From Planctomycetota bacterium (lineage in GTDB: Bacteria > Planctomycetota > UBA1135 > GCA-002686595), in NCBI GenBank assembly GCA_016709875.1, contig JADJLZ010000001.1, forward strand, positions 1 through 64,000: 64,000 nucleotides of DNA, read 5' to 3'. The notes under the pieces were generated by a model. The model saw only the letters and a program-made list of their open reading frames with translations. It was not told where the DNA came from and made no database searches. Position 1 is the first letter of the stretch. Each line of letters starts with the position of its first letter. The position numbers and the translations under genes were made by a program. This document shows positions 34,416-42,308 of the stretch, piece after piece.

Positions 34416-36152
34416 CTACGGCTCGCGTACGAGGTGTGCCGAGCACGCCTCACCCGTGTGCACTCGCAAGCTTGCGCCGTAGCGCTCGGGCAGTGCGCGG
34501 TAGGCGCCGGGCCGCCCGGGGCTCGCCTCCCAGCGTTCGAAGCGCAGGCGCACGGCGTAGTCGCCCGGCGAGAGGATCCCCAGGTCGATCGATCGGCCTT
34601 CGAACAGCCTGCTCTTCTCGAGCAGCGAATCCTCGCCCGTGCGCAGGAAGGTCCAGAAGGGTCGCGTCTCCGGTCTGTCGCTGCGCGTGAAGTCGATGCG
34701 CACGCGCGCGTTCGACGGTGCGACGAAGTCCGCGTCGAACTCGAGCCTGGCGCTGCCGGTCGCGAGCTCGAAGGTCTCCTCGACGGCAGCGCCCGGGGCG
34801 AGGAACGGGTCGAGCCCGCGGTCGTCGAGTTCGAGCCCGAAGCAATTCATGATCACGATCTGCGCGCCCCGCCCGGGCTCGATCAGGCCGCTCGCACCCC
34901 CCTGCGCATCGGTCTCACCGATCCAGTTCGAGAGCCGCGGCGCGTCCCCACGGCTGCACACACGCGCGCCCTCGAGCGGCTTCGCGCGGTCGAGCACTCG
35001 CACGCGCAGCGGCCTGGGCCAACTCGTCGTCAGGTCGAGCGTGACGTTCTTCATCTCGTCCTGTGCGAGTTCGAAAACGAAGCGACGAGGCAGGAGCGTG
35101 GCGCGCTCCTGCGCGGGCACCACCAGCGTGACCTCGCCGGCCCCGAGCCCGAGCAGCCGGAAGCTGCCGTCCTTCTCGATCGGAACGGGCAGATCCTGCC
35201 CGCGCTCCTCGTGCACCAGGCGGATGCGCGAAGGATCCGCTCCCGCGGGAACGCGCACGAGCCCGCACAAACTGCCTCCGGAGCGCAGCTCGATCATGCC
35301 CAGATCGAGCGTCTGCCCAGGCTCGATGCGCAGTTCGTGGCGCTCGAGCGGCGCGAGGCCGGGCGCAGTGACGCGCAGCGTGTAGGTGCCGCCGTAGAGC
35401 TCGCCTGCCTGGAACACACCCTGCGCGTCCGTGCGCCGAACGCGCACCTCGGGCTCGATCGGGCCGCGGTCGTCGGGCGAGGCGCCGCGTGGGTGGATCT
35501 GCTCCAGCCGGACGTCCGCAGCGGCTAGCGGCCCGGTCGGACCGTTGGCTGTGAGGCGCAGCTGCGCTCCGGCGCGCAGGCGCACTTCCTGGGGCACGCC
35601 GTCGGGGAGGTCCTGGCGCACGTCGCCGCCGCGCGGGGCGTGGCCAGCCGCGTACACGCTGAACCAGACGCTCGTGCCGGCCGGTACGGGCACGCGCTGA
35701 AGGCCTCCCGGCGTCGCACGGTAGTCGCGCGGGACTTCTCTCGTGATCGGACCCCAATCGATGCTCCCCGCGGCCATGGTCTCGATCTCCACGAGCTCGA
35801 TCGGCTTTCCGGTCGCGTCGTCGAGCACGCGGAAGGTCTGGAAGGCCCGCGCGGGGAGCACGATCTCGACGTTGCGCGTGCCGGCCTCGACGCGCGGCAT
35901 GTCGCTCGGCTCGAGCCCGCGTGCATCGACTCGGATGACGTGCGGGCCCGTGAAGTGCGTGCGGAGCTCGAAGCGCCCGTCGCGCTCGCTGATGGCCGAT
36001 GCGTTGTCGGCCGTGAGCGTCGACTCGCACAGCAGCCAGACTCCCTCGACAGGTTGATGCTGCTCGTCCACGACGCGGCCCGCGATCGCGGTCGGGGGTG
36101 GCTCCTGGGTCGAGCTCAGGGCCGAAGCGAGCAGTGCGGCGAGCGCGAGCAT
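34416..36152 (-). CDS. Exported carboxypeptidase-regulatory-like protein
   Basis: The 578-residue product has a short signal peptide (LALAALLASALS). It is composed of several transthyretin-like beta-sandwich modules. Examples are TAIAGRVVDEQHQPVEGVWL with GRFELRTHFTGPHVIRVDA, RRTDAQGVFQAGELYGGTY with TLRVTAPGLAPLERHEL, and GSLCGLVRVPAGADP. The final part ends ILSPGDYAVRLRFERW, which is similar in style to the partial protein at the start of the window. Such modules are found in surface proteins and outer-membrane receptors. No catalytic motif was seen. It is followed downstream by the 21-bp tandem repeat and preceded by apaG. Confidence 0.78.
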   Translation of the reverse strand: MLALAALLASALSSTQEPPPTAIAGRVVDEQHQPVEGVWLLCESTLTADNASAISERDGRFELRTHFTGPHVIRVDARGLEPSDMPRVEAGTRNVEIVLPARAFQTFRVLDDATGKPIELVEIETMAAGSIDWGPITREVPRDYRATPGGLQRVPVPAGTSVWFSVYAAGHAPRGGDVRQDLPDGVPQEVRLRAGAQLRLTANGPTGPLAAADVRLEQIHPRGASPDDRGPIEPEVRVRRTDAQGVFQAGELYGGTYTLRVTAPGLAPLERHELRIEPGQTLDLGMIELRSGGSLCGLVRVPAGADPSRIRLVHEERGQDLPVPIEKDGSFRLLGLGAGEVTLVVPAQERATLLPRRFVFELAQDEMKNVTLDLTTSWPRPLRVRVLDRAKPLEGARVCSRGDAPRLSNWIGETDAQGGASGLIEPGRGAQIVIMNCFGLELDDRGLDPFLAPGAAVEETFELATGSARLEFDADFVAPSNARVRIDFTRSDRPETRPFWTFLRTGEDSLLEKSRLFEGRSIDLGILSPGDYAVRLRFERWEASPGRPGAYRALPERYGASLRVHTGEACSAHLVREP

Positions 36153-36195
36153 GCTCCGAGGCTACCCGGCCGGGCTGCCCGGGCAACCGCCGAAC

Positions 36196-36618
36196 TCAAC
36201 CCGCGGCCGTCGCGACGCGCGGGGCGTTCGGGGCGAGGAAGAAGCGGCCTACCGCGGACTCGAAGCGCGAGCCGTCCTCGCGCTCGAAGGTGTAGCTGCC
36301 CTCCATCGTGCCCCACTTGGTCGGCAGCGGGCAGCCGGAGGTGTATTCGAAGCGCTGGCCGGGGGCGAGGTCGGGGAACTGGCCCACGACACCCTGGCCG
36401 CGCACGTCCTGGCGGTTGTTGTCGGCGTCCAGGATCACCCAGTGGCGCGAGCGCAGGCGCGCGCGGCGCGTGCCTACGTTCGTGATCGTGATGCGGTAGC
36501 CGTAGACGTACTGATGTCCCTCGGGATTCGAGTCCTTGGGGATGTAGTGGGCCGAGGCTTCGACGCGGATGCCTTCGGTCGTGACGTCGGAGCCGGCGCG
36601 CTGGGGTCTGGGGTTCAC
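36196..36618 (-). CDS. apaG: ApaG-domain protein
   Basis: The 140-residue product matches the ApaG/DUF525 family, a fibronectin-III-like fold: TTEGIRVEASAHYIPKDSNP, YVYGYRITITNVG, LRSRHWVILDADN, VRGQGVVGQFPDLAPG, FEYTSGCPLPTKWGTMEGSY and the C-terminal FFLAPN. In E. coli apaG is linked to Co2+ resistance and diadenosine tetraphosphate metabolism, and the domain binds phosphate-containing ligands; the exact biochemical role is unsettled. The start is a GTG at 36618. It is divergent from the candidate selenoprotein gene, with a palindrome between them. Length is slightly above the usual 125 residues because of an N-terminal extension. Confidence 0.92.
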   Translation of the reverse strand: MNPRPQRAGSDVTTEGIRVEASAHYIPKDSNPEGHQYVYGYRITITNVGTRRARLRSRHWVILDADNNRQDVRGQGVVGQFPDLAPGQRFEYTSGCPLPTKWGTMEGSYTFEREDGSRFESAVGRFFLAPNAPRVATAAG

Positions 36619-36659
36619 GCTCTTGAAGAGTATTCCGAGGATGACGATCCGGCAAGCCT

Positions 36660-36679
36660 GCCTCCCCCGGGGGGGAGGC
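36660..36679. promoter_or_regulatory. Perfect inverted repeat between divergent genes
   Basis: GCCTCCCCC and its exact complement are separated by two bases, midway between apaG (minus) and the candidate selenoprotein gene (plus). The position suits an operator or a shared transcriptional boundary; no T-run follows on either side. Confidence 0.45.
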
Positions 36680-36725
36680 TAGACTTGCGGGGAGCGGCCG
36701 AGGTGGCCCGCCTCCGAGGACACCC

Positions 36726-37079
36726 ATGCATCGAGAAACCGACGTCCAAGTCATCGCCCAGGGAGGCCTCTCGCACTTGCGGGACATCCAGAGGCTCCTG
36801 AACGGCCGGGGGATCGCCTCCGAGCTGATGCAGCCACCGAAGGGGCAGTGCGGCTCCTGAGGGACGACCCTCTGGCTCGCGGTCGCGAGCCCGGATGCGC
36901 CGGCGGCGGCTCAGGCGATGGAGCAGAACTGGATCGACCAGTTGCCCGAGGAAGCGCGCGCCTGCGCCGGGATCACGAACGACTTCGACAGCGCGGAGCG
37001 GACCTGCCCGGCCTGCCTGACGGTTTTCAGCGCGGGACCGACGCACTGTCCGAGCTGCAAGCTGTTCATCGGCGGCTGA
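36726..37079 (+). CDS. Candidate selenoprotein with C-terminal zinc ribbon
   Basis: From the ATG at 36726 (GAGGA five bases upstream) the frame runs 44 codons to an in-frame TGA (36858-36860). It then continues open, with the same GC-rich third positions, to a TGA at 37077. Reading the first TGA as selenocysteine gives 117 residues. A DUF2007-like N-terminal part includes DVQVIAQGGLSHLRDIQRLL and LWLAVASPDAPAAAQAMEQ. A CxxU redox motif is formed by C42-G-S-U45, and a zinc ribbon by C94PAC97 and C108PSC111. A hairpin with a GGTC loop begins 13 bases after the TGA. Alternatives are a nonsense mutation of Cys or Trp, or an assembly error. Family role: redox or signalling, unproven. Confidence 0.6.
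36874..36891 (+). promoter_or_regulatory. SECIS-like hairpin after in-frame TGA
   Basis: GGCTCGC pairs perfectly with GCGAGCC around a GGTC loop. Twenty bases separate the TGA from the loop, and the loop starts with G. Both fit the published bacterial SECIS model (loop 16-37 bases from the UGA, G in the first two loop positions). The loop resembles that of E. coli fdhF. GC-rich DNA forms chance hairpins easily, so this is suggestive only. Confidence 0.5.
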
Positions 37080-37199
37080 TCGGTGAATACGGTGCCAGTC
37101 CCAAAATTCACCGATTGCCCCTGCGACGCAACAGCCGCCGTTCGAGCCGGCGGCAATCGGTGAATTTTGGGACTGGCACCGTATTCACCGATCAGCCGC
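37072..37199. repeat. 48-bp perfect inverted repeat, REP/MITE-like
   Basis: Two 48-base arms (37072-37119 and 37152-37199) are exact reverse complements with a 32-base spacer. The arms contain GGTGCCAGTCCCAAAATTCA. The element has lower GC than its surroundings and covers the last codons and stop of the candidate selenoprotein gene. Such palindromes with a GGTGCC...CCC core occur as REP or MITE-like units in many environmental bacteria (recalled, not searched). It would also act as a strong transcript-end structure. Confidence 0.88.
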
Positions 37200-37213
37200 G
37201 GGGTGGCGTCACC

Positions 37214-37305
37214 TTCAGGCGCGGTTTCGCGTCACTTCCAGGCGCGGTTTCGCGTCACTTCCTGGCGCGGCTGCGCCTTACTTCCTGGCGCGGCTGCGCC
37301 TTACT
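37214..37305. repeat. Four 23-bp tandem repeats at the efp 3' end
   Basis: Four units of 23 bases with the core GGCGCGG(T/C)T(T/G)CGC lie directly after the inverted repeat. The last unit overlaps the TAA stop of efp (37301-37303). The first two units and the last two units form two sub-types. Confidence 0.85.
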
Positions 37306-37849
37306 TGTTGACGCGTTCCTTGTACTCCATCGTCTCGGTGTCGACGCGCACGCGGTCGCCGATGTTGATCACCATGCCGACCTTGACGGTCAGGCCGTTG
37401 TCGAGGACGGCTTCCTTCAGGCCGTTGAGCACGCCCTTGATCGGCGGCGTGGTCTCGACCACGGTGGCGATGACGGAGGCCGGCGCGGCGACGGTGACGA
37501 GCTTGCCGTCCACGAGCAGGCCGTCGTAGCTCTCGGCTTTCCACTTGAGCACGTCCTCGACGGCGGCCGCGGGGCAGCGGTACTCGACGCCCTCGGGCGT
37601 GTAGAAGACCTCGTCGTTGACGTCGAGGTAGCTGTGCGAGAGCGAGATGCGCTCGGATTCGAGGATCTCGTAGCGGTCGTCCGCCTGGCAGGTGATCTCG
37701 CTGATGCGGCCCGTGAGAAGGTCCTTGACCTTCATCTGGATCTTGCTGCGGCGGTCGGACTTCCACGCGTTCCAGTGGATCACGGTGTTGATGCGGCCCT
37801 GGTAGTTCACCAGGAAGCCCTTGCGCAATTCGATCGCCGACAGCTGCAT
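37301..37849 (-). CDS. efp: Elongation factor P-like protein
   Basis: The 182-residue protein has the three-domain EF-P plan: an N-terminal KOW-like domain (LRKGFLVNYQGRINTVIHW, LLTGRISEITC), a middle OB domain (YLDVNDEVFYTPEGVEY) and a C-terminal OB domain ending GMVINIGDRVRVDTETMEYK. EF-P rescues ribosomes stalled at polyproline. The usual KPGKG loop is replaced by WKSDRRSK, placing Arg33 where E. coli EF-P has its modified Lys34. The NYQG and Arg features recall the YeiP/EfpL branch, so this may be EfpL-like rather than canonical. The ATG at 37849 is chosen; a TTG 11 codons upstream is less likely. The 3' end runs into a 23-bp tandem repeat. Confidence 0.85.
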   Translation of the reverse strand: MQLSAIELRKGFLVNYQGRINTVIHWNAWKSDRRSKIQMKVKDLLTGRISEITCQADDRYEILESERISLSHSYLDVNDEVFYTPEGVEYRCPAAAVEDVLKWKAESYDGLLVDGKLVTVAAPASVIATVVETTPPIKGVLNGLKEAVLDNGLTVKVGMVINIGDRVRVDTETMEYKERVNK

Positions 37850-37966
37850 GAGGATCTTTTCGGTTGGAAGGTTCGGGGGCAAACAGGATACGTTCCCGAG
37901 CCGGATCGCGCACCCCTGCGCCGCGATCCAGGCCCCGAAGCCGCAGGATTGGTAGGCTCGCGCGCG

Positions 37967-40237
37967 ATGTCGGGACCCGAGCAGCCTTCGCAGGGCACGC
38001 CGCGCGCGCTCCTCGCACTCGCGCTGTTCCTCGGCGGCTGGTGGCTCGTGGCGCTGCGCATGGAGCCCGCGCCCGCGCGCGCATCCAACGCGCCCGCGAA
38101 CGAATTCTCATCGCAGCGTGCGCTCGAACGCTGGCGCGCGCTGCCCGGAACCGCGCTCCCCCATCCGGTCGGGAGCCCGGCGCACGAGGAGCTGCGCGTG
38201 GGGATCGTCGAGGCGTTGCGTGCGCTGGGCTGTGAACCGCAGGTCCAGGAGACCGTCGTTTCGCAGCCGGGAAAGCTAGGCCTGGTGCGCAACGTGCTCG
38301 CGCGCATCCCGGGCAAGGTTCACGAGGGTGCGGTCCTGCTCGCGGCGCACTACGATTCCGTGCCGGCCGGGCCGGGGGCGGGCGACGACGGCGCCGGCGC
38401 GGCGAGCGTGCTCGAGATCGCGCGCGCGCTGAAGAGCGGCCCGCCGCTCGAGCGCGACGTGATCCTGCTCATCGACGACGCGGAGGAGCTCGGCCTGCTC
38501 GGCGCGCACGCCTTCTGCGAACAGCACGAGTGGGCGCGCGACGTCGCGCTGTGCGTGAACCTCGAGGCGCGCGGCTCGAGCGGTCCGTGCTTCCTGTTCG
38601 AGACCAGCCAGGAGAACGCGGCTCTGCTGACGCTCGCCGCGAGGGTGCTCGCGCAGCCTTCTGCCTGGTCGGCCTCCTACGAGGTCTACAAGCGCATGCC
38701 CAACGACACCGATCTGACGGTGTTCAAGCAGCAGGGCTGGCAGGGCTACAACCTCGCGTTCCTGCGCGATCTGCGGCATTACCACACGCCTTGCGACGAT
38801 GCGGCGCACCTCTCGCCCGAGAGCGTCCAGCAGATGGGCACGAACGCACTCGCGCTCGTGCGCGGGATGGCGAACGACCTGCTCGACCCCCAGGCACACG
38901 GACGCGCGGTCTACGCGGATTTCCTGGGTCTGGTGCTGCTGCACTGGAACCAGCGCTCGAACCTGCCGATCGCGTTGGGCCTCGCGCTGGCGATCGCCTT
39001 CGCGCTCTGGACGCGCAGGCGCGACCGCGGCTGGCGCCTCTTGCCGGTCCTCACCTGTGCCGGGACGGCCCTCGGCGGGCTGCTGCTCGCCGCGGGTGTG
39101 GCCGCGGGGCTGCAGGCGCTCGCGCTCGCGGGCGGCTCGAGCGATTGGCCGCACGCCGCCGAACCCGTCTGGATGCGCGTGGCGCTCCTCGCGGGCGCGG
39201 TCGCGGCCTGGTTCGCGCTCGCGAGCGCCCCCTGGAACCTGCGGGCGACGCTCGAGGAGCGCTGGGCCGGCACGGCGGTCTTCCTCGCGCTCTTCGCGAT
39301 CGGCCTGGCGCTCGGCCTGCCCGCCGCGAGCTACCTCGCGATCCTGCCGCTGGTGCTGACGCTGATGGGCTTCTCGATGCACGAGATCGCGCGCGAACGC
39401 AAGCCGCGGGGCAAGCCCTGGATGCTCGCCGCGCCGGCTTTCGTGATGAGCGCGGGCGTCAGCGGGCCGCTGCTCGTCGCGCTCGAGTGGGTCTTCGAGT
39501 TCCGCGTGAGCGCCGCTCTCGGCCTGCTCGCGGGCCTCGTGTTCCTGCCACTGTGGATCATGGCGGCCGAGGCGCCGCGCAGCGCGCGCGCGATCGCCCT
39601 GGCCGCGCTCGTGCTCGCGATCGCCTGCGTCTTCGGTGCGCGGCGCTCGCCCGCCTGGACCGAGGATCACCCCGCTCCACTCACGCTGCAGCACTACCAG
39701 GAGAGTTCGGGGGGCGAGGCGCGCTGGATCCTGGAGTCGTTCGAGAGCGAACTGCCCCGCGCACTGGCCGCAGACTTCACGCGCACCGAGCTCGGACCGC
39801 TCGGCCCCGCGCGAGCGGAACGCAGCCTCTTCACGCGCCCCGCGCCGCGCCTGGAGGTCGCGCACCCCCAGTTCGAGAGCCAGGCCGGCAGCGCAGCGGG
39901 GACCGCGCAGATCGCGCTCGCCTCGCCCGCGGACGCACGCCGGATGATCCTGATCCTGCCCGAGGGCTGGACGCCGCGCGCGCTCGAATGCGAGGGGCGG
40001 AGCACGACCGTGCTCCCGGGTCGGAACGCGCTGGAGCTCACGGGTTTCGGGAGGCGCTCGCTGCGGCTCTTGTGCGAGCGTCCTGCGCGGCCCGACCGCG
40101 AAGAGAATCTCCAACTTTTCGAATTCGTCGAATGCGACAAGAGCGCCGCACGCGAGTGGATCGACAAGCGTCCTCGCGAATTCGTTCCGATTTCGCTCGG
40201 CGACCTCTCGATCGTTCGCAGCACGCGCAATCCGTGA
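37967..40237 (+). CDS. M28-type membrane metallopeptidase, ERMP1-like
   Basis: The 756-residue product has one N-terminal membrane segment (12-30), an M28 zinc aminopeptidase domain (about 50-300) and then eight or so hydrophobic helices between about 325 and 570, ending in a soluble tail. Likely zinc ligands are H128 (AHYDSVPAG), D140/D141 (GAGDDGAG), E173/E174 (DDAEELGLLGA), E200 (NLEARG) and a His in RHYHTPCDD. The plan resembles eukaryotic ERMP1/Fxna peptidases and their bacterial relatives. The peptidase domain should face the periplasm. It starts 117 bases from the divergent efp gene. Substrate unknown. Confidence 0.87.
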   Translation: MSGPEQPSQGTPRALLALALFLGGWWLVALRMEPAPARASNAPANEFSSQRALERWRALPGTALPHPVGSPAHEELRVGIVEALRALGCEPQVQETVVSQPGKLGLVRNVLARIPGKVHEGAVLLAAHYDSVPAGPGAGDDGAGAASVLEIARALKSGPPLERDVILLIDDAEELGLLGAHAFCEQHEWARDVALCVNLEARGSSGPCFLFETSQENAALLTLAARVLAQPSAWSASYEVYKRMPNDTDLTVFKQQGWQGYNLAFLRDLRHYHTPCDDAAHLSPESVQQMGTNALALVRGMANDLLDPQAHGRAVYADFLGLVLLHWNQRSNLPIALGLALAIAFALWTRRRDRGWRLLPVLTCAGTALGGLLLAAGVAAGLQALALAGGSSDWPHAAEPVWMRVALLAGAVAAWFALASAPWNLRATLEERWAGTAVFLALFAIGLALGLPAASYLAILPLVLTLMGFSMHEIARERKPRGKPWMLAAPAFVMSAGVSGPLLVALEWVFEFRVSAALGLLAGLVFLPLWIMAAEAPRSARAIALAALVLAIACVFGARRSPAWTEDHPAPLTLQHYQESSGGEARWILESFESELPRALAADFTRTELGPLGPARAERSLFTRPAPRLEVAHPQFESQAGSAAGTAQIALASPADARRMILILPEGWTPRALECEGRSTTVLPGRNALELTGFGRRSLRLLCERPARPDREENLQLFEFVECDKSAAREWIDKRPREFVPISLGDLSIVRSTRNP

Positions 40238-40366
40238 GCGGATCCGCGCCAAAAGCGCGATTCACGCGCGCTTCCGAACACGCAAGTTCGCCAAAAACAG
40301 CTTGTTTTCAAGCACCAAACGCGCGTAACAGCACCGATACTCTCCACTAGAGCGACGCAGCAGGTG

Positions 40367-40382
40367 CGCGTTGCGCAACGCG
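40367..40382. promoter_or_regulatory. 16-bp perfect palindrome upstream of envelope cluster
   Basis: CGCGTTGCGCAACGCG is fully self-complementary and lies 57 bases before the ATG of the first TonB-like gene. It could be a repressor or activator site for the cluster that follows. Confidence 0.4.
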
Positions 40383-40439
40383 AGTCGTGCGGCCCACGAC
40401 CGAGTACGCGAGCCCTGCGCTTCACGGGAGAATCGATCG

Positions 40440-42119
40440 ATGAGAACCAGGAATCCGTTCGAGATCGTGGCCGCGACCTTCCGCAATTCACCCTGGGTGA
40501 TGATCTCCGTCTGTGTGCACGTGATCGCGCTCGCAATCCTCGCCATCTGGTTCATCGGCAAGCCGAAGACGAACGCCTTCCTCGACGAGCCGATCACGAT
40601 CGTCGTCGGCCCGCCGAAGGCTCTCGAGCCCGAGCTGGTGATCCTCCCGCCGGACGTCATCAAGCGTGACAACATCCCGCCCCAGGAGGTCGGGTTCCTC
40701 ACCCCGGATTTCGTGGATCCGACGAGCCCGCCCATGGATCCCATCGAGCCGCCGCCGTTCGACGCGACGCCCGGGGATCCCAGCGAACACGACGCCTTCA
40801 CCTCGATCCTCCGCGCGCCAGGCGCGATCGGGGTTGGTGGTGGCTCTCACCGAGGCCCCGGGCACGATCCGTTTGGAACGCGCGATGGCCCGATCGGGCC
40901 GGACCGCCACAGGGGCGGTACGGAGGGTGGAATCCAGATGGACAAGCTGGTCCTCGACGGCCTGCGCTGGCTCGCGCGGCACCAGAACGCCGATGGATCG
41001 TGGACGGCGCTGGGGGTGCGCGATCACTGCACCGCCGACGCGCCCTGCGCCGATCCCAAGCAGTCCTGGACGCGCAACTACGACGAGGGCCTGACCGGCA
41101 TGGCCCTGCTCTCCTTCCTCGGGGCGGGCTTCAGCCACGAGTCCAAGCAGTGGCTGCTCGACCCGGTCAGCATGCAGCGCTGGCAGGTCGGCGAGGTCGT
41201 AAAGAACGGCCTGCGCTGGCTGAAGAGCCGGCAGAACGAAGACGGCTCGTTCAGCCGCGACCGCGCCTTTCTCTACAACGACGCACTCGCCGCGCTGGCG
41301 CTGACGGAGGCCTACGGGCTCTCGCAGAACCGCTACTGGCTCGAGCCGGCCCAGCGCGGGATCGAGTTCGTCGAGCGCGCGCAGCGCCCGAACCCCTCGG
41401 GCACGGGCCTATGGGGCTGGCGCTATGCCTCACGGCAGGAGATCGAGTCCAAGTACCCGGGCGGCTCGATCGACGAGACCGGCAAGAAGGAGCTCTTCGA
41501 CTCGGACCTCTCGGTCACCGGCTGGTGTGTGATGGCGTTGAAGAGCGCGCAGCTCTCGGGCCTGGTGGTCGACCCGCACGCGCTGGAGGGTGCGCTCTCC
41601 TTCGCGCAGTTCGTCAGCCTCCCCGACGGCCAGGCGGGCTACCTCGACCCCAAGGGTGCAGGCCAGAAGGTCAGCGGTGTCGGCGACGAGTTCAACTACC
41701 ACGCGAGCTCGATGTCCGCCCTCTCGATGTGCGTGCGCGCGTTCACCGCGCACGATCCGAGCGACCCCTTCCTGGAGCCGGCGGCGCGGCGGATCGTCAC
41801 CGACCTGCCCAAGCGCGGCTCGAACGGCCTCGAGTGCGACTACTACTACTGGTACTACGGCTCGCTGGCGCTGCACCAGTTCGACGGGCCCGACAGCCCG
41901 CGTGCGAGCGGGAAGTACTGGGGGCCGTGGAACAAGGCCATGGTCGAGACCCTGCTCGCGACGCAGAACCACGAGGAGAAGACCTGCCACGACGGTGGAT
42001 GGCTGATCTCCGATCGCTGGTGTCACGCGGGCGGCCCCATCTACGCGACCGCGATCAACGTCCTGACGGCCGAGGTGTACTACCGCTACGCGAACGCCTT
42101 CGGCGGCCGGCGCCACTGA
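40440..42119 (+). CDS. TonB-like anchor fused to cyclase-fold toroid, 1
   Basis: The product has 559 residues. The N-terminus is a single membrane anchor with S23 and H27 in SVCVHVIALAILAIW, the same S-x3-H spacing as the essential TonB anchor residues. A Pro-rich stretch follows (about 50-115: PPKALEPELVILPPD, PPMDPIEPPPFD), then a Gly-rich hinge. Residues 168-550 are an alpha/alpha-toroid of the squalene-cyclase/prenyltransferase type with QW-like motifs (LRWLARHQNADGSW, LRWLKSRQNEDGSF). The cyclase DxDD site appears as FDSDLS, lacking the catalytic Asp, so it is probably a binding rather than a catalytic domain. Genes downstream encode ExbB and ExbD. Inferred role: a proton-motive-force-driven periplasmic effector. 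GGGAG lies upstream of the ATG. Confidence 0.82.
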   Translation: MRTRNPFEIVAATFRNSPWVMISVCVHVIALAILAIWFIGKPKTNAFLDEPITIVVGPPKALEPELVILPPDVIKRDNIPPQEVGFLTPDFVDPTSPPMDPIEPPPFDATPGDPSEHDAFTSILRAPGAIGVGGGSHRGPGHDPFGTRDGPIGPDRHRGGTEGGIQMDKLVLDGLRWLARHQNADGSWTALGVRDHCTADAPCADPKQSWTRNYDEGLTGMALLSFLGAGFSHESKQWLLDPVSMQRWQVGEVVKNGLRWLKSRQNEDGSFSRDRAFLYNDALAALALTEAYGLSQNRYWLEPAQRGIEFVERAQRPNPSGTGLWGWRYASRQEIESKYPGGSIDETGKKELFDSDLSVTGWCVMALKSAQLSGLVVDPHALEGALSFAQFVSLPDGQAGYLDPKGAGQKVSGVGDEFNYHASSMSALSMCVRAFTAHDPSDPFLEPAARRIVTDLPKRGSNGLECDYYYWYYGSLALHQFDGPDSPRASGKYWGPWNKAMVETLLATQNHEEKTCHDGGWLISDRWCHAGGPIYATAINVLTAEVYYRYANAFGGRRH

Positions 42120-42308
42120 GCACACACATCACATCCCGGACGCCTGGTGCCACCTTGGTGCAAGGGCTCTGCCATAGGCGGTTGCCAGGCGGTCAAAATC
42201 GGGTAACATCCCCGCCCTTCCTGGATAGCTCCTCGGAGCCCCAGGGAGGGTAGAGCCCCCCCTTTGAGCGTGGACCCTTCCGATTGGGGGGCCACCAGGA
42301 GACCCTCG

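Noticed and set aside
36861..40237. A long frame running from 36848 into the M28 peptidase
   Set aside because: The part before the ATG at 37967 is antisense to efp and includes the inverted and tandem repeats; the real start has the membrane anchor right after it.
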